In this document: piece after piece, positions 1 to 6,209 of the stretch
Position numbering within the stretch: position 1 is the first letter of the stretch
Layout: every line of letters starts with the position of its first letter
Assembly (NCBI GenBank): GCA_045594565.1
Contig: JAZNYT010000032.1
Span: forward strand, 1 to 9,958
Reading direction: 5' to 3'
DNA length: 9,958 nt
Source of the DNA: RGIG6353 sp045594565
GTDB taxonomy: Bacteria > Bacillota > Clostridia > Oscillospirales > SIG627
Notes under the pieces: generated by a model
Databases searched by the model: none
The model's input: the letters and a program-made list of their open reading frames with translations, nothing else
Told to the model about the DNA's origin: nothing
Made by a program: the position numbers and the translations under genes

Positions 1-1
1 C

Positions 2-139
2 CCCTCCACTGCCGCCGATTGCTGTGAGGATATCGCCTCTGTCGAAGCATTTGATGCGACCTTTGCGCCCAAGGAAAAGAAGTGGATGCCGAGCCAAGAG
101 GAATTCTATATCTATAGTCATTCTTCGGTGATCCGATAA
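2..139 (+). CDS. C-terminal 45 residues of an unidentified protein (5' end outside the window)
   Basis: An open frame runs from the left edge and ends with TAA at 137-139. It gives 45 residues that finish in HSSVIR, with a Cys-Cys-Glu-Asp stretch about 8 residues into the visible part and an acidic/aromatic stretch (QEEFYIYS) near the end. I do not recognise the family. There is no membrane segment and no catalytic motif in the visible part. It is read as a real gene end because the stop codon is followed 8 bases later by a good intrinsic terminator on the same strand. It converges with the XRE/zinc-ribbon regulator gene. The function is left open. Confidence 0.6.
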   Translation, partial: PSTAADCCEDIASVEAFDATFAPKEKKWMPSQEEFYIYSHSSVIR

Positions 140-147
140 ACGTAAAA

Positions 148-196
148 GTCGCTGAGGTGGAGGAATCCATCTCAGCGGCAATTTTTATCTTTTTTT
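148..196 (+). terminator. Intrinsic terminator of the left-edge gene, shared with the convergent regulator
   Basis: GCTGAGGTGG (151-160) pairs with CCATCTCAGC (167-176) around a 6-base AGGAAT loop, with one G-T wobble. The stem can extend outward to about 148/179. A T-rich tract (181-196) follows on the + strand. The stop codon of the opposing regulator gene (185-187) lies inside this T tract. On the - strand the same hairpin is followed by a short run of four T, so it may also stop transcription from the right, less strongly. Confidence 0.85.
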
Positions 197-949
197 ATAA
201 ATCACAAGCTCGGGATTTTCGCCGTTTTCTTCGTAGGTGCAAATGAGAATAAAATCCATATTAGCGACTACGCCGAAGCAACGGTCACCACCGAATTCGC
301 ATTCAAGCTGATTTCCCAGATAGGTTGCGTTATCGTCAAGGAATTTGACGGTTCTTCCGTTTGGGAGGCGGTATTCAAGGTTGACATAACCGCCCACAAG
401 CGCGTTGAGCTTTTCGATCTTCGGCATTCCTTCGATACCGAGGGCGTTGATCTCGTCGATAAGCCCCGCCTTAAACTTCTCAAACTTTCCGCCGTCGTCA
501 AGATTTTTATAATTCTTCCAATAGTCAAGTTTGGGGAGCAATTCTTTCAGATAGGCACGAGCCTGCTCCGAGGGGAAGGCTTCGCTTGCCATATTCGTGA
601 CACATACCTCAATAAGATCATCCATATCGTGATACATATACTCGCCGTCGGCATAGCACCATTTGCAGTAGTCTTCGTTGAAAAATCCGTCCTTTTCCTT
701 GCTGATGCTGCTGTCCTCCAGCGGCATACCGCAGCATTGGCAAATCAGCTCTCTCGGAGAGCCGAGAAGTGTGTTGATGGATACATCAAAAAGCTTTGAG
801 AGAAGCTTCAACGTTTCGGTGTTGGGTACCGTTTCGCCATTCTCCCAACGGCTGACTGCCTGACGGGTGACAAACACCTTTTCGGCAAGTTCCTCCTGTG
901 AGAGTCCGTGTTTTGTTCTGAGTTCAAGTATAATATCCTTTGTTTCCAT
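185..949 (-). CDS. XRE-family HTH / zinc-ribbon transcriptional regulator
   Basis: A 254-residue probable cytoplasmic DNA-binding regulator. Residues 5-63 form an XRE/Cro-type helix-turn-helix (LSQEELAEKVFVTRQAVSRW with the ENGETVPNTETL continuation). A putative zinc ribbon follows: C70-x2-C73 in the CQCCGMPL motif and C95-x2-C98 in YCKWCYADGE. After a helical linker, residues about 180-254 form a compact beta-rich domain that I recognise only as recurring with this zinc ribbon in Clostridia. The start was set at ATG 947-949 because a GGCGGTGAT ribosome site precedes it and a consensus promoter lies at 980-1008. The longer frame from a TTG at 1012 would begin upstream of that promoter and cannot be transcribed from it. 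The ligand and target genes are unknown. Divergence from sstT makes local control possible but unproven. Confidence 0.88.
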   Translation of the reverse strand: METKDIILELRTKHGLSQEELAEKVFVTRQAVSRWENGETVPNTETLKLLSKLFDVSINTLLGSPRELICQCCGMPLEDSSISKEKDGFFNEDYCKWCYADGEYMYHDMDDLIEVCVTNMASEAFPSEQARAYLKELLPKLDYWKNYKNLDDGGKFEKFKAGLIDEINALGIEGMPKIEKLNALVGGYVNLEYRLPNGRTVKFLDDNATYLGNQLECEFGGDRCFGVVANMDFILICTYEENGENPELVIYKKR

Positions 950-979
950 ACGATCACCGCCTTTGATTACTTTGTTTTT

Positions 980-1008
980 ATTATAGCAATTTTTAGCGAA
1001 AGTTTCAA
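980..1008 (-). promoter_or_regulatory. Sigma-A-type promoter of the XRE/zinc-ribbon regulator gene
   Basis: On the - strand the -35 is TTGAAA (1003-1008) and the -10 is TATAAT (980-985), with exactly 17 bp between them. Transcription should start near 973, about 24 bases before the ATG. The 277-bp gap between this gene and sstT holds two divergent promoters and T-rich sequence. I see no convincing operator or small gene in the rest of it. Confidence 0.87.
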
Positions 1009-1169
1009 GCAACGCGTTGTTGCCTTGGGGGTGTTTTTTGTGCTCAGCGGATGAAGGTTATTCAACGTTCAGAATATTGATTTTTTCTTTTTTGAGAAGT
1101 CTTTTTCTTTGTCTATAAATTTGCAAAGCAGATTAGATGCTTCGGATAAATGATTTTGTGAAAATAAAC

Positions 1170-1198
1170 TTGAAACGCTTTGGTTTTTATGATATAAT
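1170..1198 (+). promoter_or_regulatory. Sigma-A-type promoter of sstT
   Basis: TTGAAA (1170-1175), a 17-bp spacer and TATAAT (1193-1198). The predicted start site is near 1205, which leaves a leader of only about 20 bases containing the AAGGAGA ribosome site (1214-1220). There is no room for a riboswitch or attenuator, so any control should act at transcription initiation. Confidence 0.88.
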
Positions 1199-1226
1199 AG
1201 CTTAAAATTATATAAGGAGAAACAAA

Positions 1227-2450
1227 ATGAAAAACGTTTTTGGCTTTTACGTTAAGACGCCATTGATTGTAAGAATCCTCATAGGTCTTATTATCGGCGT
1301 ATGTCTGGGTATGTGGGTGCCTCAGGCAGAATTTATAACAATATTCGGTGATATATTTGTCGGAGCACTCAAGGCTGTGGCTCCCGTTCTCGTTTTCGTG
1401 CTTGTAATCGCATCTCTTGCAAGTGCAGGTCAGGGAATCGGTAAGAGATTCGGCAGAGTTATATTCTATTATCTTCTCAGCACCTTCCTTGCGGCGGTGG
1501 TTGCGGTTGCGGCAAGTTATATTTTCACTCCCACCATTCCTCTTGACAAGGCGGCAGAGCAGGCTGCTCCCGAGGGACTCGGTGAGGTGTTCCGTGTTCT
1601 TCTTTCGAATATGACAATGAACCCCGTAAGCTCGCTTATGAATGCGAACTACGTTGGAATACTTACCTGGGCTGTGATATTCGGTCTTGCGCTTCGAGTT
1701 GGCGCAGGGGATAAAACAAAGGAAGTTCTGACAGACATTTCAAATGCCGTTTCAAAGGCTGTTGCATGGGTAATTCAGCTTGCCCCCTTCGGAATTATGG
1801 GACTTGTTTATTCTTCGGTAAGCGAATACGGAATATACATATTTACAGACTATGGTAAGCTTCTTGCCGTACTGGTGGGAAGTATGCTCGTCGTAGCCTT
1901 CGTGGTAGACCCTCTCATTGTTGCTCTGTCACTTAAAAAGAATCCCTACCCCTTGGTATTCAGATGCTTTAAAGAATCGGGAATCACCGCCTTCTTCACA
2001 AGAAGCTCGGCGGCAAATATTCCCGTCAATATGAGCCTTTGCGAAAAGCTCGGTCTTGATAAGGAACATTACAGCGTATCTATTCCTCTCGGTGCTACAA
2101 TAAATATGGATGGAGCCGCTATAACCATTACGGTAATGTCTCTTGCGGCTGCATTCTCCCAGGGAATCAGCGTAAACATCGTTATTGCCATCCTTTTGAG
2201 CTTTGTTGCTACCCTTGGCGCTTGCGGTGCATCGGGCGTTGCCGGAGGCTCGCTACTCCTCATTCCCATGGCTTGTTCGCTTTTGGGCGTTGGACAGGAT
2301 ATCGCAATGCAGGTTGTTGCCGTTGGCTTTATAATCGGTGTTGTGCAGGATTCACTCGAAACTGCAATCAACTCATCAGGCGACGTTATCTTCTGTGCAA
2401 CGGCAGAGTTCGTTGAATGGAAAAAGCAAGGAAAAGAGCTTCCCTTCTAA
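1227..2450 (+). CDS. sstT: Serine/threonine:Na+ symporter SstT
   Basis: A 407-residue polytopic inner-membrane protein of the dicarboxylate/amino acid:cation symporter (DAACS) family, which imports L-serine and L-threonine with Na+. The length is close to that known for the family (about 410). Visible landmarks, in order: a first hydrophobic helix (about 12-33); the serine-rich re-entrant loop HP1 (FFTRSSAANIPVN, 256-268); the NMDG motif of helix 7 (293-296) that binds Na+; the glycine-rich HP2 loop (GACGASGVAGGS, 331-342); and helix 8 with DSLETAINSSGD (375-386). In helix 8 the position that is Arg in glutamate/aspartate carriers is Glu378, the pattern known from SstT, which supports a neutral rather than acidic substrate. 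The ATG is preceded by AAGGAGA and a strong promoter. It is a single-gene transcript closed by the terminator at 2471-2500. Confidence 0.93.
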   Translation: MKNVFGFYVKTPLIVRILIGLIIGVCLGMWVPQAEFITIFGDIFVGALKAVAPVLVFVLVIASLASAGQGIGKRFGRVIFYYLLSTFLAAVVAVAASYIFTPTIPLDKAAEQAAPEGLGEVFRVLLSNMTMNPVSSLMNANYVGILTWAVIFGLALRVGAGDKTKEVLTDISNAVSKAVAWVIQLAPFGIMGLVYSSVSEYGIYIFTDYGKLLAVLVGSMLVVAFVVDPLIVALSLKKNPYPLVFRCFKESGITAFFTRSSAANIPVNMSLCEKLGLDKEHYSVSIPLGATINMDGAAITITVMSLAAAFSQGISVNIVIAILLSFVATLGACGASGVAGGSLLLIPMACSLLGVGQDIAMQVVAVGFIIGVVQDSLETAINSSGDVIFCATAEFVEWKKQGKELPF

Positions 2451-2470
2451 AACAGAACAGGAAATAAAAA

Positions 2471-2505
2471 GTCCCGTAATACCGTGTGGTATTACGGGAC
2501 ATTTT
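2471..2505. terminator. Bidirectional intrinsic terminator between sstT and the MBL gene
   Basis: A perfect 13-bp stem, GTCCCGTAATACC (2471-2483) with GGTATTACGGGAC (2488-2500), closes on a GTGT loop. On the + strand it is followed by ATTTTTATT. On the - strand it is followed by TTTTTATTTC. It therefore serves both the sstT transcript and the convergent MBL-fold gene, whose stop codon begins 5 bases beyond the stem. Confidence 0.95.
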
Positions 2506-3722
2506 TATTCGAAGTTATAATATCTTATATCTTTTTCTTTATCTGTCAAGGGTAAACGAATAATTTCCACAGGTCCGTCGGCGGTGAAGATGTTTTCACG
2601 TCCAAGGGTGTCGAAAATATATTTATTGCTTTCGACAGCGTTTCCTATCCACTCGTATTTGACGCCGCAGGTACGGATAGTGAAGGCGAGGTTTGAGGTT
2701 GTGAACATAGCGTAGCTTGGCTTAACCTTGTTATAAAGCTCAACGGTGGCACCGCTGTAGCCGTGATGATTTACCTGTATAAAGTCGCTCTTCAGGGCAT
2801 CGCCCACTCTGTCGCAAAGTGTGTTGGAAGCATCAAGCTCGCAATCCCCCATAAAGAGAACGCTTGTCTCTGCCGTTTTCATACGGAGAGCAACGGTGGT
2901 ATTATTCATATGACCGTGCATTCTGGGGTAAAAGTCCTCGCCTGTATACATTACTTCGAACTCAACCGATGCAAGCTTCATTATTTGTCCTGTGTGAGGC
3001 TTTATAAATTTGGTATCTCCGAGAAATTTTTCAACGTCAAGGGGCATTTTTTCTGCAAGATAGCTATGATAGGGGATACCGCGAAGAAATTCGGTCTGTG
3101 GTATGGGGTTTGCGATAACGTATTGAAGCTCGACGTCATCGGCATAGTTTTCGGCAAAATTTTCAAAGCAACCAACGTGGTCAGGGTGAGAATGGGTAAA
3201 AGCCCACGCCGCAATAACTACTTTCCCATCAGGACGCTTATTGTTATCAACGAGAAATTTCTTGAGCCTTACGGCATCGTGAGGATAGCCGCCATCAAGG
3301 ATAAAATATCTTCCGTCGGGAAGGATTACAACGTAAGAGAGACCGTTTCCGTCAGCAAGGTGACGGTGAGAAAAGTCCAGCGACATAACACAAAGCTCAC
3401 AATCGCCTATTTTTTCAAATTCATTTTCCTCATATACGGGGAGAGTGTTAAATTCAAGAGTGTCTGAAATGATGCGAACGGTTCTGTCAAAGGCAATATA
3501 ATAAAGGTGAAGCATACCGTGACTGTTCGACAACGTGACGTAGCGGTTATCGCCGATTTCTCTGTCGGAGATGACGTTATAAGCGCCACTTTCTTTAAGT
3601 CCGTTTGCAAAGCTGTCGAAGGTGCTTCTGTCAACGTCTCTCCTATACTTTATTCTGCAGCCTCTGCCGAGGTCTGCGCCTATATCCTTGATATCAACGT
3701 CTATGCTTTCGTGAAGGTACAT
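2505..3722 (-). CDS. Metallo-beta-lactamase-fold hydrolase, ComEC-like type, with an extra N-terminal domain
   Basis: A 405-residue protein with no signal peptide or membrane segment. Residues about 125-390 form a metallo-beta-lactamase fold. LDGG (142-145) is followed by the metal motif THSHPDH (176-182, ligands H177, H179, D181, H182), then the NNTTVALR strand (273-280), MGD (D293) and NHHG (318-321). The NN-[ST]-x-V and HHG elements resemble the MBL domain of ComEC DNA-uptake proteins and related stand-alone hydrolases. The ComEC membrane channel is absent, so a competence role should not be assumed. The first about 120 residues match nothing I know. Substrate unknown: phosphodiester or nucleotide-type substrates are an inference from the family. 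The start is ATG 3720-3722, preceded by AAGGAG (3731-3736). It is probably transcribed from the promoter at 3907-3935, through the MFS remnant. Confidence 0.88.
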   Translation of the reverse strand: MYLHESIDVDIKDIGADLGRGCRIKYRRDVDRSTFDSFANGLKESGAYNVISDREIGDNRYVTLSNSHGMLHLYYIAFDRTVRIISDTLEFNTLPVYEENEFEKIGDCELCVMSLDFSHRHLADGNGLSYVVILPDGRYFILDGGYPHDAVRLKKFLVDNNKRPDGKVVIAAWAFTHSHPDHVGCFENFAENYADDVELQYVIANPIPQTEFLRGIPYHSYLAEKMPLDVEKFLGDTKFIKPHTGQIMKLASVEFEVMYTGEDFYPRMHGHMNNTTVALRMKTAETSVLFMGDCELDASNTLCDRVGDALKSDFIQVNHHGYSGATVELYNKVKPSYAMFTTSNLAFTIRTCGVKYEWIGNAVESNKYIFDTLGRENIFTADGPVEIIRLPLTDKEKDIRYYNFE

Positions 3723-3745
3723 AGTTTTTACTCCTTGTTTTTTTA

Positions 3746-3898
3746 TTATGGCTTGCGGATGAATATATTCAGTACAAGGGCAACGAAGGTTAATGCAAGA
3801 AGCATCACGAAGGTCGCAGTATATCCGCCCGCCATTTCAAGCACCTTGTTGGAGGCGGTGCCTATTCCTACGCCTGCAAGCACTCCGTAACGTAATAA
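3746..3898 (-). pseudogene. C-terminal remnant of a probable MFS transporter (possible 29-residue membrane ORF inside)
   Basis: This - strand frame, with a stop codon immediately upstream (TAA) and no proper start, reads 50 codons to TAA at 3746-3748. It contains YGVLAGVGIGTASNK, then EMAGGYTA, a hydrophobic helix (TFVMLLALTFVALVLN) and a basic end (IRKP). That is the look of the last one or two helices of a major facilitator transporter (about 400 residues when complete). Nothing MFS-like lies upstream in any frame, because the marR regulatory region is there. The call is therefore a decayed or deleted transporter. An internal ATG (3833-3835) preceded by AAGGTG with 6-base spacing could still produce a 29-residue single-span peptide. 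The MBL-fold gene starts 23 bases downstream and may once have formed an operon with the transporter. The family assignment rests on pattern recognition of a short piece. Confidence 0.6.
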
Positions 3899-3906
3899 TT
3901 AAAAGC

Positions 3907-3935
3907 ATTATACCACAGTTTCCTTCCGTTATCAA
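3907..3935 (-). promoter_or_regulatory. Promoter reading leftward into the MFS remnant and the MBL gene
   Basis: On the - strand TTGATA (3930-3935), 17 bp, then TATAAT (3907-3912) with an extended -10 (TGG before TATAAT). Transcription should begin near 3900, essentially at the first base of the MFS-like frame, and continue to the MBL-fold gene. No other comparable promoter was found between here and the MBL start. It lies 41 bp from the -35 of the divergent marR promoter. Confidence 0.75.
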
Positions 3936-3976
3936 TACTTACTGATGGCTTTTTTGAGGAGGTTTTTATTTTAGCG

Positions 3977-4005
3977 TTGACAGAAGGGGTAATTTCAATT
4001 ATAAT
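3977..4005 (+). promoter_or_regulatory. Perfect-consensus sigma-A promoter of the marR-ABC-ABC operon
   Basis: TTGACA (3977-3982), 17-bp spacer, TATAAT (4000-4005): both hexamers and the spacing match the consensus exactly. Start predicted near 4012. A promoter this strong ahead of an efflux operon normally needs a repressor, and repressor-like dyads follow at once (4006-4036). Confidence 0.92.
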
Positions 4006-4036
4006 AGTTGCATAAGAAACTGTTGCGATTGCAACT
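4006..4036 (+). promoter_or_regulatory. Two tandem 16-bp dyads, probable MarR operator
   Basis: Site 1 (4006-4021) is AGTTGC-ATAA-GAAACT and site 2 (4021-4036) is TGTTGC-GATT-GCAACT. They share the form nGTTGC-N4-GnAACT, are each palindromic (site 2 has a perfect GTTGC/GCAAC core), share one base and are offset by 15 bp. An outer 9-bp inverted repeat, ATAGTTGCA (4004-4012) with TGCAACTAT (4030-4038), spans both. They begin right after the -10 and cover the start site, where bound repressor would block RNA polymerase. Known MarR-family operators are palindromes of similar size. That the marR gene just downstream encodes the binder is inference. Confidence 0.72.
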
Positions 4037-4053
4037 ATTTTGTGAGGTACAGT

Positions 4054-4494
4054 ATGTCGAGATTTATGAAAATGCTCAACAACATAAGCCGTTCGCAAGC
4101 AATATACAGAGGGGGCAGAGTTTCGGCGGACGATCTGCAAAGTGGACATTACGCCTTTATTCTAGCCATTTGCCGTGAGCCGGGGCGGTCACAGGAGGAT
4201 ATTGCAAAAGAACTTTGTGTAAACAAGAGCACCGTTGCAAGAAACGTAAGCTATCTTGAAGAAAGAGGATATCTGTCAAGAGAGGCGCTTCCTTTGGATA
4301 AGAGACAGTTTTCGGTATATCCCACAGAAAAGGCATTTTCGGTGCTCCCTGAAATCAAGGCGGCATCAAGCGAGTGGATGCAGATGCTCTCTGAGGGGAT
4401 ACCCGATAATGAGCTTGAAATATTTGATTCTGTGCTGAAGAGAATGGAAGCAAAGGCAAGAGAAATTACAGAAAAGCAAGAGGCAGACAAATGA
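4054..4494 (+). CDS. MarR-family transcriptional repressor
   Basis: A 146-residue winged-helix regulator of typical MarR length. Helical dimerisation segments lie at both ends (about 1-40 and 100-140). The helix-turn-helix is SQEDIAKELCVNKSTVARNV (46-65), followed by SYLEERGYLSRE and the wing (LDKRQFSVYPTEKA, 81-94). It is expected to bind as a dimer to the dyads at 4006-4036 and to release when a small lipophilic or aromatic compound binds, relieving repression of itself and the two exporter genes. The start is ATG 4054-4056, with GTGAGGT (4042-4048) as ribosome site. A GTG at 4042 is in frame but is part of that site. The stop overlaps the ABC1 start as ATGA (4491-4494), which indicates translational coupling. 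Confidence 0.92.
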   Translation: MSRFMKMLNNISRSQAIYRGGRVSADDLQSGHYAFILAICREPGRSQEDIAKELCVNKSTVARNVSYLEERGYLSREALPLDKRQFSVYPTEKAFSVLPEIKAASSEWMQMLSEGIPDNELEIFDSVLKRMEAKAREITEKQEADK

Positions 4495-6209
4495 AGTGGG
4501 TTCTTTCGTATTTAAAGCCTTTACTTGCGAGGATTATGGCAGGTACAGCCATAAAGACGGTGGGCACTGTTTCCGAGCTCATAATACCGTTTCTGTTAAG
4601 CTACATACTTGAAAACGTAATAGAAACAAACAATATACAAAGCATATTATTTTACGGCGTTCTTATGGCACTTTGCGCCGTTGTTGCCAGTCTCGGCAAT
4701 ATTATTGCCAACAGAATGGCGGCAAAGACCACACGGCTCTTTTCGGAACAGATGAGGAAGAAGCTTTTTTCAAAAACCCTTTCTCTTTCCCCAAGAAGCA
4801 TCGACCGTTTTACAATACCCTCTCTTGAGGCGAGAATAACCTCTGATACCTATAACGTGCAGAACTTTGTTGGTATGATGCAGAGAATGGGTATACGCGC
4901 TCCCATTCTTCTTATCGGAGGAAGCGTTATAACTCTTTTGATGGACAGAAATTTAGCGCTTGTTATGATAGTTATGCTTCCTATCATCTTTGCGGTAGTT
5001 TACGGTATTTCACGTTTGGGTGTTCCCCTTTACTCCAAGGTACAGCAGGCGGTGGACTCGATGGTGAGAGTTGTGAGAGAGGATGCGCAGGGAATAAGAG
5101 TCATCAAGGCGCTTTCCAAGGTGGACTATGAAAATGCGCGCTATGACAGAGCGAATTTGAATCTTAAGAAAAAAGAGACCAGAGCAGGTATTATAATGGG
5201 TGTTGTAAATCCCATAATGACTCTGCTTATGAATATAGGTATCGTTTCTGTTATTGCGGTGTGTGCCTTCTTCGTTTCAACAGGTAAATCATCCGCCACA
5301 ACTGCAATTGCATTTATGCAGTATTTTACTCTCATATCCATGGCGATGATGTCTCTTTCGAGAATGTTCGTTATGTTTACCAAGTGCGCCGCATCGGCTA
5401 AGCGCATATCCTCGGTAATGGAGGAGGAAAATGAGCTGAAGACTATTACGGATGACGGAAAAGGGGATAAAGACTTGCATATCTCCTTTGAAAAGGTGTC
5501 ATTCTCCTATCTTGGTAAAAGCAATAATCTGACGGACATATCGTTTGCGCTTAAAAGAGGTGAGACTCTTGGTATTATCGGCGCTACAGGAAGCGGAAAG
5601 TCAACTATTCTCCGCCTTCTTATGCGCTTCTACGATGCTAACGAGGGTATCGTTCGTATAAACGGGCGTGACGTTCGCTCCTATGAAAAGGAGGAGCTTA
5701 ACCATATGTTCGGCGTTGTATTCCAGAACGATTTTCTTTATGCCGACACTATAGAAGAAAATATACGCTTCGGACGTGATATATCCTTTGAGGATATCGA
5801 ATGGGCAACGAAAGCCGCGCAGGCATACGATTTTATAACATCCTTCTCAAAAGGCTTTGCCCATAGCGTTTCAACGGGAGGTACAAACTTATCGGGCGGT
5901 CAGAGACAGCGTGTTCTTATCTCCCGCGCAATAGCGGGGAAGCCCGAAATACTCGTTCTCGACGATTCCTCATCGGCTCTTGACTATAAGACGGATGCAA
6001 ATCTCAGAGCGGCTCTTTCAAAGTCGCTTCCCGATTCTACCATTATAACCGTTGCCCAAAGAGTAAGCTCTGTTAAAAGCTGCGACCTCATTCTGGTTAT
6101 TGACGAGGGCAGGATAATCGGTGCAGGAAAGCACGAGGAGCTTATGGAAAGCTGCAGGGAATATAAAGAAATAAGCGACTCGCAGATGGGAGGTGCTTTC
6201 CTTGAATAA
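4491..6209 (+). CDS. ABC exporter half-transporter with degenerate ATPase site (subunit 1 of a heterodimer)
   Basis: A 572-residue fusion of a six-helix type IV ABC exporter membrane domain (about 1-300) and a nucleotide-binding domain (about 330-570). Motifs: Walker A GATGSGKST (364-372), Q-loop Q412, signature LSGGQ (467-471), Walker B ILVLDDSSSALD (487-498). The usual catalytic Glu after the Walker B Asp is Asp492, and the switch His is Gln523 (VAQRVSSV). These substitutions are what is known for the degenerate partner in heterodimeric exporters such as TM287/288, LmrCD and BmrCD, so this subunit should not be a competent ATPase on its own. The start is ATG 4491-4493, overlapping marR by 4 bases, with AAGAGG (4478-4483) upstream. 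The probable role is efflux of drugs or other amphiphilic compounds across the cytoplasmic membrane. The substrate cannot be read from sequence. Confidence 0.93.
   Translation: MKWVLSYLKPLLARIMAGTAIKTVGTVSELIIPFLLSYILENVIETNNIQSILFYGVLMALCAVVASLGNIIANRMAAKTTRLFSEQMRKKLFSKTLSLSPRSIDRFTIPSLEARITSDTYNVQNFVGMMQRMGIRAPILLIGGSVITLLMDRNLALVMIVMLPIIFAVVYGISRLGVPLYSKVQQAVDSMVRVVREDAQGIRVIKALSKVDYENARYDRANLNLKKKETRAGIIMGVVNPIMTLLMNIGIVSVIAVCAFFVSTGKSSATTAIAFMQYFTLISMAMMSLSRMFVMFTKCAASAKRISSVMEEENELKTITDDGKGDKDLHISFEKVSFSYLGKSNNLTDISFALKRGETLGIIGATGSGKSTILRLLMRFYDANEGIVRINGRDVRSYEKEELNHMFGVVFQNDFLYADTIEENIRFGRDISFEDIEWATKAAQAYDFITSFSKGFAHSVSTGGTNLSGGQRQRVLISRAIAGKPEILVLDDSSSALDYKTDANLRAALSKSLPDSTIITVAQRVSSVKSCDLILVIDEGRIIGAGKHEELMESCREYKEISDSQMGGAFLE
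6188..6195 (+). promoter_or_regulatory. Ribosome-binding site that sets a TTG start for the second ABC gene
   Basis: GGGAGGTG lies inside the last codons of the first ABC gene, with six bases (CTTTCC) between it and a TTG at 6202. A longer frame begins with the GTG that is itself part of this site (6193-6195), so it would have no ribosome site of its own. TTG 6202 is therefore the better start. Confidence 0.75.

Noticed and set aside
950..1012. Longer N-terminus for the XRE/zinc-ribbon regulator from a TTG at 1012
   Set aside because: It would begin upstream of the TTGAAA-17-TATAAT promoter at 980-1008. The ATG at 949 has its own ribosome site and begins at the normal start of an XRE domain.
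1078..1151. Short + strand frame before sstT (ending in ...RLDASDK, stop at about 1151)
   Set aside because: No ribosome site or start codon fits and it matches no family. It looks like T-rich intergenic sequence.
2763..3467. 234-codon + strand open frame antisense to the MBL gene
   Set aside because: It lies entirely opposite the MBL coding frame, which has clear metal-binding motifs. It has no ribosome site and no domain pattern, and its Cys/His/Lys-rich make-up is what an antisense reading of this gene would give.
3507..3890. 127-codon + strand open frame opposite the MBL start and the MFS remnant
   Set aside because: It is an antisense shadow of two - strand frames, crosses the MBL ribosome site, and has no promoter or recognisable domain.
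3868..4149. 93-codon - strand open frame across the marR promoter
   Set aside because: It overlaps both promoters, the MarR dyads and the start of marR, has no ribosome site, and its end is out of frame with the MFS remnant.
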